64,000 nt of DNA, from contig NZ_LT594621.1 in the NCBI RefSeq assembly GCF_900091655.1, forward strand, positions 2,934,532-2,998,531, read 5' to 3'. Positions 54,748 through 62,187 of this stretch are shown here, one piece after another. How positions within the stretch are numbered: position 1 is the stretch's first letter; the number at the start of each line of letters is the position of its first letter. The notes under the pieces were generated by a model. That model was not told the origin of the DNA, searched no databases, and saw only the letters and a program-made list of their open reading frames with translations. Both the position numbers and the translations under genes were made by a program. The stretch comes from Culturomica massiliensis (GTDB taxonomy: Bacteria; Bacteroidota; Bacteroidia; Bacteroidales; Marinifilaceae).

Positions 54748-55437
54748 ATGGAAGTAAAAAAGGCACCGAAAGCAGATCTTGAAGGGAAAAAAACACTTTT
54801 CTTTGAGATTGGTCTTGTAATTGCTTTGGGTATTTTGTTATATGCTTTCGAATGGAAAAGTGAAACGTCCAAAATGAAAGATTTAGACACAACTGCCCAG
54901 ATGCAAATAGAAGATGAAGTTATTCCCATTACCCAGCAGAATACTCCTCCTCCTCCTCCTCCTCCTGCAGCGCCCAAACTGGCGGACTTGATCAACATCG
55001 TAGAAAACGATCAGGATGTGGATGATGATCTGGAAATTACCGATGCTGAAGACGAAACAGAAAATACGGTCGTTGATGTTACCAGTTTCGATGACTTTAA
55101 GACTGAAGATACGGGAGAACAGGAAATCTTCCAGGTGGTAGAAACGATGCCGGCATTCCCGGGGGGAAGTCCTACCGCATGGGTGAACAAAAATATCAAA
55201 TATCCGGTATTGGCCATGGAAAACGGTATTTCCGGTAAAGTATACATTCAGTTCGTTATCGAGAAAGACGGTAGTATTACTGACGTAAAGGTAGCGAGAG
55301 GTGTAGACTCATCATTGGACAAAGAAGCTGTTCGTGTGGTAAAGAGTATGCCCAAATGGACTCCGGGAAAACAGAGAGGTAAACCTGTGCGTGTGGCTTA
55401 CACGTTGCCTATCAATTTCCAGTTAACCAACAACTAA
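54748..55437 (+). CDS. tonB: TonB-family energy transducer
   Basis: Couples the inner-membrane ExbBD motor to TonB-dependent transporters such as the SusC protein in this window. 229 residues. One TM helix (about 18-36, FEIGLVIALGILLYAFEW), a periplasmic linker starting with seven prolines encoded by a CCT repeat, an acidic stretch, and the C-terminal TonB domain (about 150-229) with MPAFPGGS..W, VEKMPKW-like VVKSMPKWTPGKQRGKPV and YTLPINF. No exbBD genes are nearby. Followed by a terminator. Confidence 0.93.
   Translation: MEVKKAPKADLEGKKTLFFEIGLVIALGILLYAFEWKSETSKMKDLDTTAQMQIEDEVIPITQQNTPPPPPPPAAPKLADLINIVENDQDVDDDLEITDAEDETENTVVDVTSFDDFKTEDTGEQEIFQVVETMPAFPGGSPTAWVNKNIKYPVLAMENGISGKVYIQFVIEKDGSITDVKVARGVDSSLDKEAVRVVKSMPKWTPGKQRGKPVRVAYTLPINFQLTNN
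54946..54966 (+). repeat. (CCT)7 trinucleotide repeat inside tonB
   Basis: Seven in-frame CCT codons, preceded by ACT, encode the polyproline run. Slippage would change the linker length by whole prolines without a frameshift. Confidence 0.9.
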
Positions 55438-55458
55438 TACAAGTTTCACATAATATGT

Positions 55459-55490
55459 AAGGGGCTGTCAGTAATGTCAGCCCCTTCTTG
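55459..55490 (+). terminator. Intrinsic terminator of tonB
   Basis: AAGGGGCTG (55459-55467) and CAGCCCCTT (55478-55486) form a nine-base stem with a ten-base loop and CTTG after it. T run is weak. Confidence 0.7.
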
Positions 55491-55546
55491 TCTGAAATGC
55501 TTTTGTCTTCGCACAGAAACTTTAGGACAGGATATACGTTCATATA

Positions 55547-55626
55547 AATTGTAATTTCAGGTTGTAACTTGTAAATTACTTGGTGACCTGACGCGTTATC
55601 AGATTTTTAATCTAAAACCTACAATT
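55547..55626. repeat. AT-rich inverted-repeat element, copy K
   Basis: Left arm aaattgtaatttcaggttgt and acttgtaaatt (55547-55578), right arm ttttaatctaaaacctacaa (55605-55624) in the opposite sense, with a GC-rich centre ggtgacctgacgcgtt. Located between tonB and hflX. Confidence 0.65.
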
Positions 55627-55656
55627 AAACATTCCACTTAGCAAGACATTACATAT

Positions 55657-56907
55657 ATGAGTGAATATTTTTATACAGAGAAAGAAGCAGAAAGAGCGAT
55701 TTTAGTCGGAGTTTCCCTCCAGGATGCAGGGATCAGCTATGAAAGGATGAACGAATATTTGGATGAACTGGCGTTTTTGGCAGAAACAGCCGGAGCCCAA
55801 ACCGTAAAAATATTTACACAAAATCTGGATAAACCGGTCAACAGTACGTTTATCGGAAAAGGTAAATTGGATGAAATTCGTCAATATATAGAAGAACACG
55901 GAGCCGAGCTGGTTATCTTCGATGACGAACTCTCTCCGACCCAACTCCGGAACATCGAAAACGAATTGAAAGGCGTCAAAATACTCGACCGCACCAACTT
56001 AATTCTGGATATATTCGCCAATCGGGCCCGTACAGCACATGCTAAAACACAGGTAGAACTGGCACAATATCAATACTTATTACCCCGTCTGACCGGCATG
56101 TGGACCCACCTCGAAAGGCAAAAAGGAGGTATCGGTCTGAGAGGTCCGGGAGAAACAGAAATTGAGACCGACCGCCGGGTCATCCGGGATAAGATTACCC
56201 GCCTGAAAGAACAACTGTGCCGGATCGATAAGCAAATGTCCACTCAGCGCAAGAATCGGGGAAAACTGGTAAGGGTGGCTTTGGTCGGCTACACCAATGT
56301 CGGAAAGTCGACATTAATGAACCTACTCAGCAAATCGGAAGTGTTTGCTGAAAACAAGCTTTTTGCCACCCTGGATACCACCGTCCGGAAAATTACAATC
56401 CGTAACGTGCCTTTATTACTTGCTGACACCGTAGGCTTTATCCGGAAACTGCCTACTCATCTTATTGAATCCTTCAAATCGACACTGGACGAAGTCCGTG
56501 AAGCCGACGTCATCCTGCACGTCGTAGATATTTCCCACCCGCAATTTGAAGATCAACTGAAAGTCGTTAATGAAACATTGGCGGAATTGATACCGGACCC
56601 CAAACCGACAATCATCGTTTTCAATAAAATCGATGCCTTCACTTACATTAAAAAAGACGAGGACGATCTGACACCGGTAGAACGGGCAAACTACAGCCTG
56701 GAAGATTTAAAACAGATGTGGATGTCCAAACAAGGCCGTGAAACCGTCTATATATCTGCTGCCCAAAAAGAAAATATCGAAGAATTAAAAGACAAATTGT
56801 ATTCAATTGTCAAAGATATCCATTCGGCCCGTTTTCCATACAACGAATTCCTGTATACGGAATATACGGACGAAACAACTACGGGCAAGGAAAATCCGTC
56901 AATGTAA
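55657..56907 (+). CDS. hflX: GTPase HflX
   Basis: Ribosome-splitting GTPase. 416 residues. An N-terminal HflX-specific domain (VKIFTQNLDKP, TFIGKGKLDEI) is followed by a coiled linker (GGIGLRGPGETEIETDRR), then the G domain: GYTNVGKST near 209, ATLDTT, ADTVGFI and NKID. Normal length. A 36-base palindrome starts two bases before the end of the coding sequence. Confidence 0.95.
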   Translation: MSEYFYTEKEAERAILVGVSLQDAGISYERMNEYLDELAFLAETAGAQTVKIFTQNLDKPVNSTFIGKGKLDEIRQYIEEHGAELVIFDDELSPTQLRNIENELKGVKILDRTNLILDIFANRARTAHAKTQVELAQYQYLLPRLTGMWTHLERQKGGIGLRGPGETEIETDRRVIRDKITRLKEQLCRIDKQMSTQRKNRGKLVRVALVGYTNVGKSTLMNLLSKSEVFAENKLFATLDTTVRKITIRNVPLLLADTVGFIRKLPTHLIESFKSTLDEVREADVILHVVDISHPQFEDQLKVVNETLAELIPDPKPTIIVFNKIDAFTYIKKDEDDLTPVERANYSLEDLKQMWMSKQGRETVYISAAQKENIEELKDKLYSIVKDIHSARFPYNEFLYTEYTDETTTGKENPSM

Positions 56908-56940
56908 TTTCTTTTGCCACAATTGTGGCAAAAGAAATTA
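56905..56940. terminator. 36-base perfect palindrome after hflX
   Basis: taatttcttttgccacaa on the left half is perfectly mirrored by ttgtggcaaaagaaatta on the right; the centre is between 56922 and 56923. With no loop it would form a stem of about 16 pairs after apex opening, with T/A-rich ends on both strands, fitting a bidirectional terminator for hflX and the convergent small gene. Confidence 0.75.
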
Positions 56941-56963
56941 TCCATACCAACCATATACATCCA

Positions 56964-57335
56964 CTATTGAGCCAATAAAAATCCAAAATCAAAAATAGGA
57001 AACAAAGGGCGTTTTTCTGTGGTATAACGACAAATATAAGGTAACATTAACAGCATCTGAAAAGCACAAAAAAGCTCATTTTTCTTCTCTTCCGGAATTT
57101 TAACGTCGGCCCGTTCGGCATACTTCTTCAAAGCATATTCAAAAATCATATACTCGTATCTGCTTTGATAATTCCCTTCCAGGTATTTATCCAAAGGAAT
57201 AAGAATATGCCAACATTTAAGCAAATCTTCAGGCACTTCATCCCAAAGGGCATCCGGATGTTCATCAATAAAGCTAAAGCTCATTCGGAGAATTTCTTCA
57301 ATAGTCATAGCTCTGGTTTTAGGTAACATTCGCAT
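56964..57335 (-). CDS. Small protein of unknown function
   Basis: 123 residues from the ATG at 57335 (MRMLPKTRAMTIEEI). The open frame extends to 57449, but this overlaps a predicted structured RNA and the added residues look non-coding, so I shorten it; ATG 57308 is an alternative. The protein is helical and acidic (FIDEHPDALWDEVPEDLLKCW, LEGNYQSRYEYMIFEYALKKY), with a hydrophobic LLMLPYICRY near the end. No signal peptide. I do not recognise the family. Directly after the RNA. Confidence 0.55.
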   Translation of the reverse strand: MRMLPKTRAMTIEEILRMSFSFIDEHPDALWDEVPEDLLKCWHILIPLDKYLEGNYQSRYEYMIFEYALKKYAERADVKIPEEKKNELFCAFQMLLMLPYICRYTTEKRPLFPIFDFGFLLAQ

Positions 57336-57341
57336 ATGACC

Positions 57342-57365
57342 AAAAGAAAAGTTAGCGCGGAACTT
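57342..57365 (-). terminator. Weak hairpin plus U run after the 6S-like RNA
   Basis: On the minus strand, AAGTT (57365-57361), loop CCGCGCT, AACTT (57353-57349), then TTCTTTT. A short stem, so read-through into the small gene is likely. Confidence 0.35.
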
Positions 57366-57531
57366 GCATCTTCTACTCAACGGCACCTGGCAGGCCTTGG
57401 GAACAAAGAGCAAGCCCACGCTAACATGACTATAGCGCAGGCGTTGCACACATCCCCGATTCCCATTCTAAACTAACCAGGTTTTTTGAGTAGGGTCTAT
57501 GCGAACGTAAATATATAACATTCTACACAAT
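57342..57531 (-). ncRNA. Predicted structured RNA, 6S-like
   Basis: The minus-strand sequence folds as a long rod. The outer stem is GCAU/AUGC (57499-57502 with 57366-57369), then CUACUCAA/UUGAGUAG (57493-57486 with 57380-57373), then ACCUGG/CCAGGU (57482-57477 with 57090-type left arm at 57085-57090 offset, i.e. 57385-57390). A large internal bubble follows. The tip is a 10-pair helix GCCUGCGCUA / UAGCGUGGGC. A promoter precedes it (57538-57567) and a weak hairpin with a U run ends it (57342-57365), predicting about 190 nucleotides, as for 6S RNA (ssrS). No primary-sequence match to 6S is claimed. Confidence 0.5.
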
Positions 57532-57537
57532 CTTGTG

Positions 57538-57567
57538 CAAATGTAAAGAAATTTTTTATACTTTCAA
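57538..57567 (-). promoter_or_regulatory. Promoter for the 6S-like RNA
   Basis: On the minus strand, TTG (57567-57565), a 19-base spacer, then TACATTTG (57545-57538). Good match to Bacteroidales -33/-7 spacing. Predicted transcription start near 57531. It sits at the 3' end of tyrS. Confidence 0.65.
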
Positions 57568-57572
57568 TGAAA

Positions 57573-58862
57573 TTATTTTACTATCACCAAATAATAATTC
57601 TTTTTACCGCTTTGAGCCAAAATATATTTTCCATCGATCAGATAGCTATCTGAAACGATGGTTTCTTCTCCGACCTTCTCTTTATTAATACTTATCGAAT
57701 TTGCCTTTACAGCTCTTCTCGCTTCACCTTTCGACGACATGATCTGCGTCTTTTCTGCCAAAAAATCAATAATAGAAATACCATTTTTTAAATCTGTAAG
57801 GGCTATTTCAAACTGGGGTACACCTTCAAAAACAGACAAAAACGTCTTTTCGTCTATTTTTCGCAAGGTTTCGGATGTTGCATTCCCGAATAAAATCTGG
57901 GAAGCCTCCAAAGCCGAATGATAGGCTTCTTCACCGTGAATCAGACATGTAATTTCCTTAGCCAAAGTCTTCTGCAATTTTCTAAGATGCGGAGCTTCTC
58001 CGTGCTCGACAATCAAAGCATCGATCTCTGCGGGAGGCAAAAGCGTGAAAATTTTTATATAACGGGCAGCGTCATCATCCGTAGAATTCAACCAAAACTG
58101 ATAAAACTGGTAAGGAGAAGTACGTTCCGGATCCAGCCAAATATTTCCGGATTCCGTCTTGCCGAATTTCTTACCGTCGCTCTTTGTCATCAAAGGCCAC
58201 GTCAAGCCATAGGCTTCCAGTCCCTCCTTACGACGGATCAATTCCCCGCCTGTCGTTATATTGCCCCACTGATCGGATCCCCCCATTTGCAACATACAAT
58301 CATAATTTTTCCGAAGATAAAGAAAATCGTAGCCCTGTACCAATTGGTAAGTAAACTCCGTAAACGACATCCCATCGGCATATTCACCATTCAAACGGCG
58401 TTTTACCGAATCTTTGGACATCATATAGTTCACCGTAATATGCTTACCGATTTCCCGTATAAAATCCAGAAACGAAAACTGCTTCATCCAATCGTAATTA
58501 TTCAGCATAATAGCCGCATTGGAAGCAGAAGAATTAAAATCGATAAAATGGGAAAGCTGAGCCTTAATTCCGGCCATATTTTGCTGTATCGTTTTTTCAT
58601 CGAGCAAATTTCTTTCCAGAGACTTGCCGCTTGGATCCCCGATCATACCGGTGGCACCACCGATAATAAAAATCGGTTTATGACCGGCCATCTGAAAATG
58701 TTTCATCATCATAACGGATACCAAATGTCCTACATGCAAAGAATCCGCCGTAGGGTCTATCCCGACATAAGCCGTCGTTTGCCCTTTTGCCAACTGTTCT
58801 TCTGTACCCGGCATAATATCGTGTATCATGCCTCTCCACTTTAACTCATCTACAAAATTCAT
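57573..58862 (-). CDS. tyrS: Tyrosyl-tRNA synthetase
   Basis: Class I synthetase for tRNA(Tyr). 429 residues. YVGIDPTADSLHVGHLV contains the HIGH-type HVGH. QMGGSDQWGNI is the tyrosine-binding helix and KFGKTESGNIW the KMSKS-like loop. C-terminal S4-like RNA-binding domain (about 355-429, GEARRAVKANSISINKEKV). Lies 57 bases after cvpA on the same strand. Confidence 0.97.
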   Translation of the reverse strand: MNFVDELKWRGMIHDIMPGTEEQLAKGQTTAYVGIDPTADSLHVGHLVSVMMMKHFQMAGHKPIFIIGGATGMIGDPSGKSLERNLLDEKTIQQNMAGIKAQLSHFIDFNSSASNAAIMLNNYDWMKQFSFLDFIREIGKHITVNYMMSKDSVKRRLNGEYADGMSFTEFTYQLVQGYDFLYLRKNYDCMLQMGGSDQWGNITTGGELIRRKEGLEAYGLTWPLMTKSDGKKFGKTESGNIWLDPERTSPYQFYQFWLNSTDDDAARYIKIFTLLPPAEIDALIVEHGEAPHLRKLQKTLAKEITCLIHGEEAYHSALEASQILFGNATSETLRKIDEKTFLSVFEGVPQFEIALTDLKNGISIIDFLAEKTQIMSSKGEARRAVKANSISINKEKVGEETIVSDSYLIDGKYILAQSGKKNYYLVIVK

Positions 58863-58919
58863 GATTATATTATATTATTTCAACATTCATACATACCGGC
58901 CTTCCCAACCATCCCCCCG

Positions 58920-59399
58920 TCAAAACCGGATCATATTGTACATTTGTTGTGCAAAGTTAAGAAAAGGATTATAAAACAAGCTGTTCTCCTTCACCTCTTT
59001 ATTCATAAACTGGAATTTATCGTCCAAAGCGTCTGCAATCAAAAGAATAATACACAGGATAACAAAGGATTTAGCTATGCCCAAAACAGTCCCCAATAGC
59101 TTATTAACCAATCCCAGCGATACGATATCCACTAATTTCGTCAGCATTTTCCCCAAAAGATAAATGGCCACGACAACCAGCAGGAAGGTCACACTCAAAG
59201 CGATATACGATAAATATTTGGAGGATATATCCAGAAAATCCCGCAAAATATTTTCCGTATAATCCGAAAATTTAATCGCAACATATACACCCAGAATCAG
59301 CCCCAACAAGGTCGCAACCTCAATGACAAATCCCCGGGAAAATCCTTTATAAGCGCCATAAAGCAAAGGCAAAAGCAATAAAATATCGAGGTAATTCAC
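58920..59399 (-). CDS. CvpA family membrane protein
   Basis: 159 residues with four hydrophobic helices (about 1-30, 33-50, 62-85 and 100-122). MNYLDILLLLPLLYGAYKGFSRGFV is the typical CvpA start. The best known member is needed for colicin V production in E. coli; the general role in the inner membrane is unclear. Divergent from the GH95 gene with a minus-strand TATCTTTG box at 59429-59422. Confidence 0.88.
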   Translation of the reverse strand: MNYLDILLLLPLLYGAYKGFSRGFVIEVATLLGLILGVYVAIKFSDYTENILRDFLDISSKYLSYIALSVTFLLVVVAIYLLGKMLTKLVDIVSLGLVNKLLGTVLGIAKSFVILCIILLIADALDDKFQFMNKEVKENSLFYNPFLNFAQQMYNMIRF

Positions 59400-59421
59400 A
59401 ATATTTAAATTTATCTGTTGC

Positions 59422-59429
59422 CAAAGATA
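59422..59429 (-). promoter_or_regulatory. -7 box for the cvpA-tyrS unit
   Basis: Minus-strand TATCTTTG (plus-strand caaagata) 22 bases before the cvpA start. Confidence 0.5.
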
Positions 59430-59514
59430 AGGAAAAGTTCAGAAAATCCATCCTTTTCACCCGCCAGGACAGCAGCAGAAATGAAAGTACATTCAGAATT
59501 TTAAAGAGTTTTAC

Positions 59515-59522
59515 TATCTTTG
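59515..59522 (+). promoter_or_regulatory. -7 box for the GH95 gene
   Basis: TATCTTTG 20 bases before the GH95 ATG. No strong -33 TTG is seen. Confidence 0.5.
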
Positions 59523-59542
59523 TCCACTCACATTCTTTAATT

Positions 59543-61945
59543 ATGCGCAACACTATTTTACTTTCAATTTTATCATTGGCAATTCTGGGATGCAGTTTTT
59601 CCCGGAGTGTCGAACGCCAAAACGAACAACTCCGTTTTAAAGCGCCTGCCCGCATCTGGGAGGAGACATTACCCCTGGGCAACGGACGCCTCGGAATGAT
59701 GCCTGACGGCGGAGTCGAAAAAGAACGCATCGTACTTAACGAAATATCTCTTTGGAGCGGTTCGGAAGCAGATTACAGCAACCCGGAAGCTGCCGGCAGC
59801 TTATCCCGTATACAACAATTGCTATTTGAAGGCAAAAACAAAGAAGCCCAGGAGCTGATGTATCGTACCTTTGTTCCCCGGATGCCGAAAGGCAATACCT
59901 ACGGCACTTACCAAATACTCGGCAACCTGGATATCCGGTATCACAATGAAGGAACGATGGATACAAGCGGCTACAAACGGATTCTGCAACTGGACGAAGC
60001 CTTGGCAACGACATCGTTCGGGCAAAACATACACCGACGTGAATATTTCGTCTCCCGTCCGGACAATGTATCGGTCATTCATTTTAACCAGCAAAAAGCT
60101 TCGGATTTCGAGCTGTTTTTAAGTCGTCCGCAAAACGCCCGGGTTTACCGGGACAAGGATACGTTAATCATGGAAGGAACGATGGATAGCGGGCAGACCG
60201 GCATCAAGGGAGTCAGCTATATTGTCCGTATGAGCGGACGCCTGGAAGACAACACCCCCGGAGCCGGCATACAAGTCACGGACTCATGTATTCGCTTCCA
60301 AGCCGTCCGGAATACGACTATATTCATCTCCGCAACGACCGATTATAACAATCCCGCCTACAGAGAACAGGCTGCAATGTTACTTTCCAATGCCATCCAT
60401 ACGCCTTACGAAGAACTGAAACAAAGACATATCGACGCACACAAGGAATTATACGACCGGGTAGAGGTATTTATCGGTACCCCCCAAGACTCCGTACTAC
60501 AACTTACAACCCCGGAACGTATCGCACGCTTCACTCAAGAAGACGATCCCGCTTTAGCCGCCCTTTATTTACAATTCGGACGCTATCTGCTGATCAGCAG
60601 CGCGCGTCCCGGTTGTCTCCCCCCCAATTTACAGGGGGTGTGGGCAAATACGCTACAAACCCCGTGGAACGGTGATTATCATACGAATATCAACGTACAA
60701 ATGAACCACTGGCCGTTAGAACCGGGAAATCTGACAGAATTGTACGAACCGCTGATATCCTTAACGAAAGGTCTTGTCGCTTCGGGCGAAAAAACAGCGC
60801 GTATTTTTTACGGCCCCAATGCCCGCGGATGGGTTGCTCACATGATGACCAACCCCTGGAAATACACCGTTCCGGGCGAACATCCCTCCTGGGGTGCAAC
60901 CAACACCGGTGGAGCATGGTTATGCGCTCATTTGTGGGAACATTACCTGTATTCCGGTGACACGGCTTACTTACGGGAAATTTATCCCGTAATAAAAGGC
61001 GCTGCGGACTTTTTCTTATCGACAATGGTAAAAGAGCCTGTTCACGGTTGGCTTGTAACGGCTCCGACCTCCTCCCCGGAAAATGCGTTCTATATCGGTA
61101 ATGATCCGACGCCTATCAGTATTTGCATGGGACCGACCATGGACATCCAGCTGGTAAAAGAATTGTGGGGGAACACAATGGAAGCAGCCCGTCAGCTTAA
61201 CACAGATAAAGATTGGTGTGCAAAACTGGCTGAAGCCTACAGACAACTACCTCCCCATCAAATCAGCCCGGAGGGCTACCTGATGGAGTGGCTGGAAGAT
61301 TACCGGGAAGCAGAAATCCATCACCGCCATGTTTCCCATTTATACGGCTTATATCCTGGAAATCTGATTACCCCCTCTGCAACCCCCGAATTAGCCGAAG
61401 CCTGCAAAGCGACCTTAAACCGGAGAGGGGATGCCGGAACCGGCTGGAGCCGGGCCTGGAAAATCAATTTTTGGGCACGCTTACATGACGGCAACCGGGC
61501 CTATAAACTATTCCATAGCTTACTGGTACCGGCAATACGCCCGGACGGACGTCATCAGGGAGGCACCTTCCCCAATTTATTTTGCTCACATCCTCCTTTC
61601 CAGATCGACGGCAACTTCGGAGGAGCTGCCGGTATCATGGAAATGCTATTGCAAAGCCACGCCGGTTTTATTCATCTCTTACCGGCCCTGCCCGACAGTT
61701 GGAAAGAAGGCTATTTCAAAGGTTTATGTACCCGGGGCGGCATCACTGTGGACCTGACGTGGAATAATCATACCCCTCAAACGGCAACATTTACCGCCCG
61801 GCAGAATACAACCTGCCGGTTACTACCCCCACCGGGCGTCCGTCATATCAACCTCGAAAACAAAACAATCACAACGGACGATAACGGGTATCTCATTTTC
61901 CCGCTTGAAAAAGGGAAGCAGGCAGAAGTGAAATTCACTTATTAA
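59543..61945 (+). CDS. GH95 alpha-fucosidase lipoprotein
   Basis: Releases terminal alpha-linked fucose (family members act on alpha-1,2-L-fucose; some on L-galactose) by inverting hydrolysis. Lipobox AILGC (Cys17). N-terminal GH95-type beta domain (PARIWEETLPLGNGRLGMMPDGG), then the (alpha/alpha)6 barrel: TNINVQMNHWP with the conserved Asn pair near 387-390, TAPTSSPENAF with the likely general acid Glu513, and HRHVSHLYGLYPG. 800 residues, normal. Solitary, no SusCD pair beside it; consistent with host mucin or milk glycan use. Confidence 0.92.
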   Translation: MRNTILLSILSLAILGCSFSRSVERQNEQLRFKAPARIWEETLPLGNGRLGMMPDGGVEKERIVLNEISLWSGSEADYSNPEAAGSLSRIQQLLFEGKNKEAQELMYRTFVPRMPKGNTYGTYQILGNLDIRYHNEGTMDTSGYKRILQLDEALATTSFGQNIHRREYFVSRPDNVSVIHFNQQKASDFELFLSRPQNARVYRDKDTLIMEGTMDSGQTGIKGVSYIVRMSGRLEDNTPGAGIQVTDSCIRFQAVRNTTIFISATTDYNNPAYREQAAMLLSNAIHTPYEELKQRHIDAHKELYDRVEVFIGTPQDSVLQLTTPERIARFTQEDDPALAALYLQFGRYLLISSARPGCLPPNLQGVWANTLQTPWNGDYHTNINVQMNHWPLEPGNLTELYEPLISLTKGLVASGEKTARIFYGPNARGWVAHMMTNPWKYTVPGEHPSWGATNTGGAWLCAHLWEHYLYSGDTAYLREIYPVIKGAADFFLSTMVKEPVHGWLVTAPTSSPENAFYIGNDPTPISICMGPTMDIQLVKELWGNTMEAARQLNTDKDWCAKLAEAYRQLPPHQISPEGYLMEWLEDYREAEIHHRHVSHLYGLYPGNLITPSATPELAEACKATLNRRGDAGTGWSRAWKINFWARLHDGNRAYKLFHSLLVPAIRPDGRHQGGTFPNLFCSHPPFQIDGNFGGAAGIMEMLLQSHAGFIHLLPALPDSWKEGYFKGLCTRGGITVDLTWNNHTPQTATFTARQNTTCRLLPPPGVRHINLENKTITTDDNGYLIFPLEKGKQAEVKFTY

Positions 61946-61952
61946 TCAGGCC

Positions 61953-62030
61953 TTTGTCATAAAATGACAAAAAATTCCGGAGTCAAAAAGTCAAAAAACA
62001 AACACCTTGACTTTTTGACTCCTTATTCTT
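61953..62030 (+). terminator. Tandem hairpins after the GH95 gene
   Basis: First, TTTGTCAT-AAA-ATGACAAA (61953-61971), an eight-base stem. Second, GGAGTCAAAAAGTCAA (61979-61994) with TTGACTTTTTGACTCC (62007-62022), a perfect 16-base stem, followed by TTATTCTT. The remaining gap to aspS shows only a possible promoter near 62095-62125 (TTTTGC, about 20 bases, TATTTTCG). Confidence 0.8.
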
Positions 62031-62187
62031 TCCGGAAATTCAAAAAATAGAATCAATTTACTTTACCAACCGAACATTTTCAACCCCTGATTTTCTATTT
62101 TGCATTATTGTTCGTATTTTCGCAAGTTGTTAAAATAGGTAGATCAGGCTCTACCCGAAAAATAATTTACAAAATTAAGCAATCATC

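Noticed and set aside
57336..57449. N-terminal extension of the small unknown gene
   Set aside because: It runs through the predicted structured RNA and the residues look random (Cys/Arg-rich).
57342..57531. SRP RNA or tmRNA as identity of the structured RNA
   Set aside because: The SRP tetraloop/symmetrical-loop sequence and the tmRNA tRNA-like CCA end are absent.
57918..58844. 308-codon open frame on the + strand inside tyrS
   Set aside because: Fully antisense to a well-conserved tyrS; no start context and its composition mirrors the tyrS codons.
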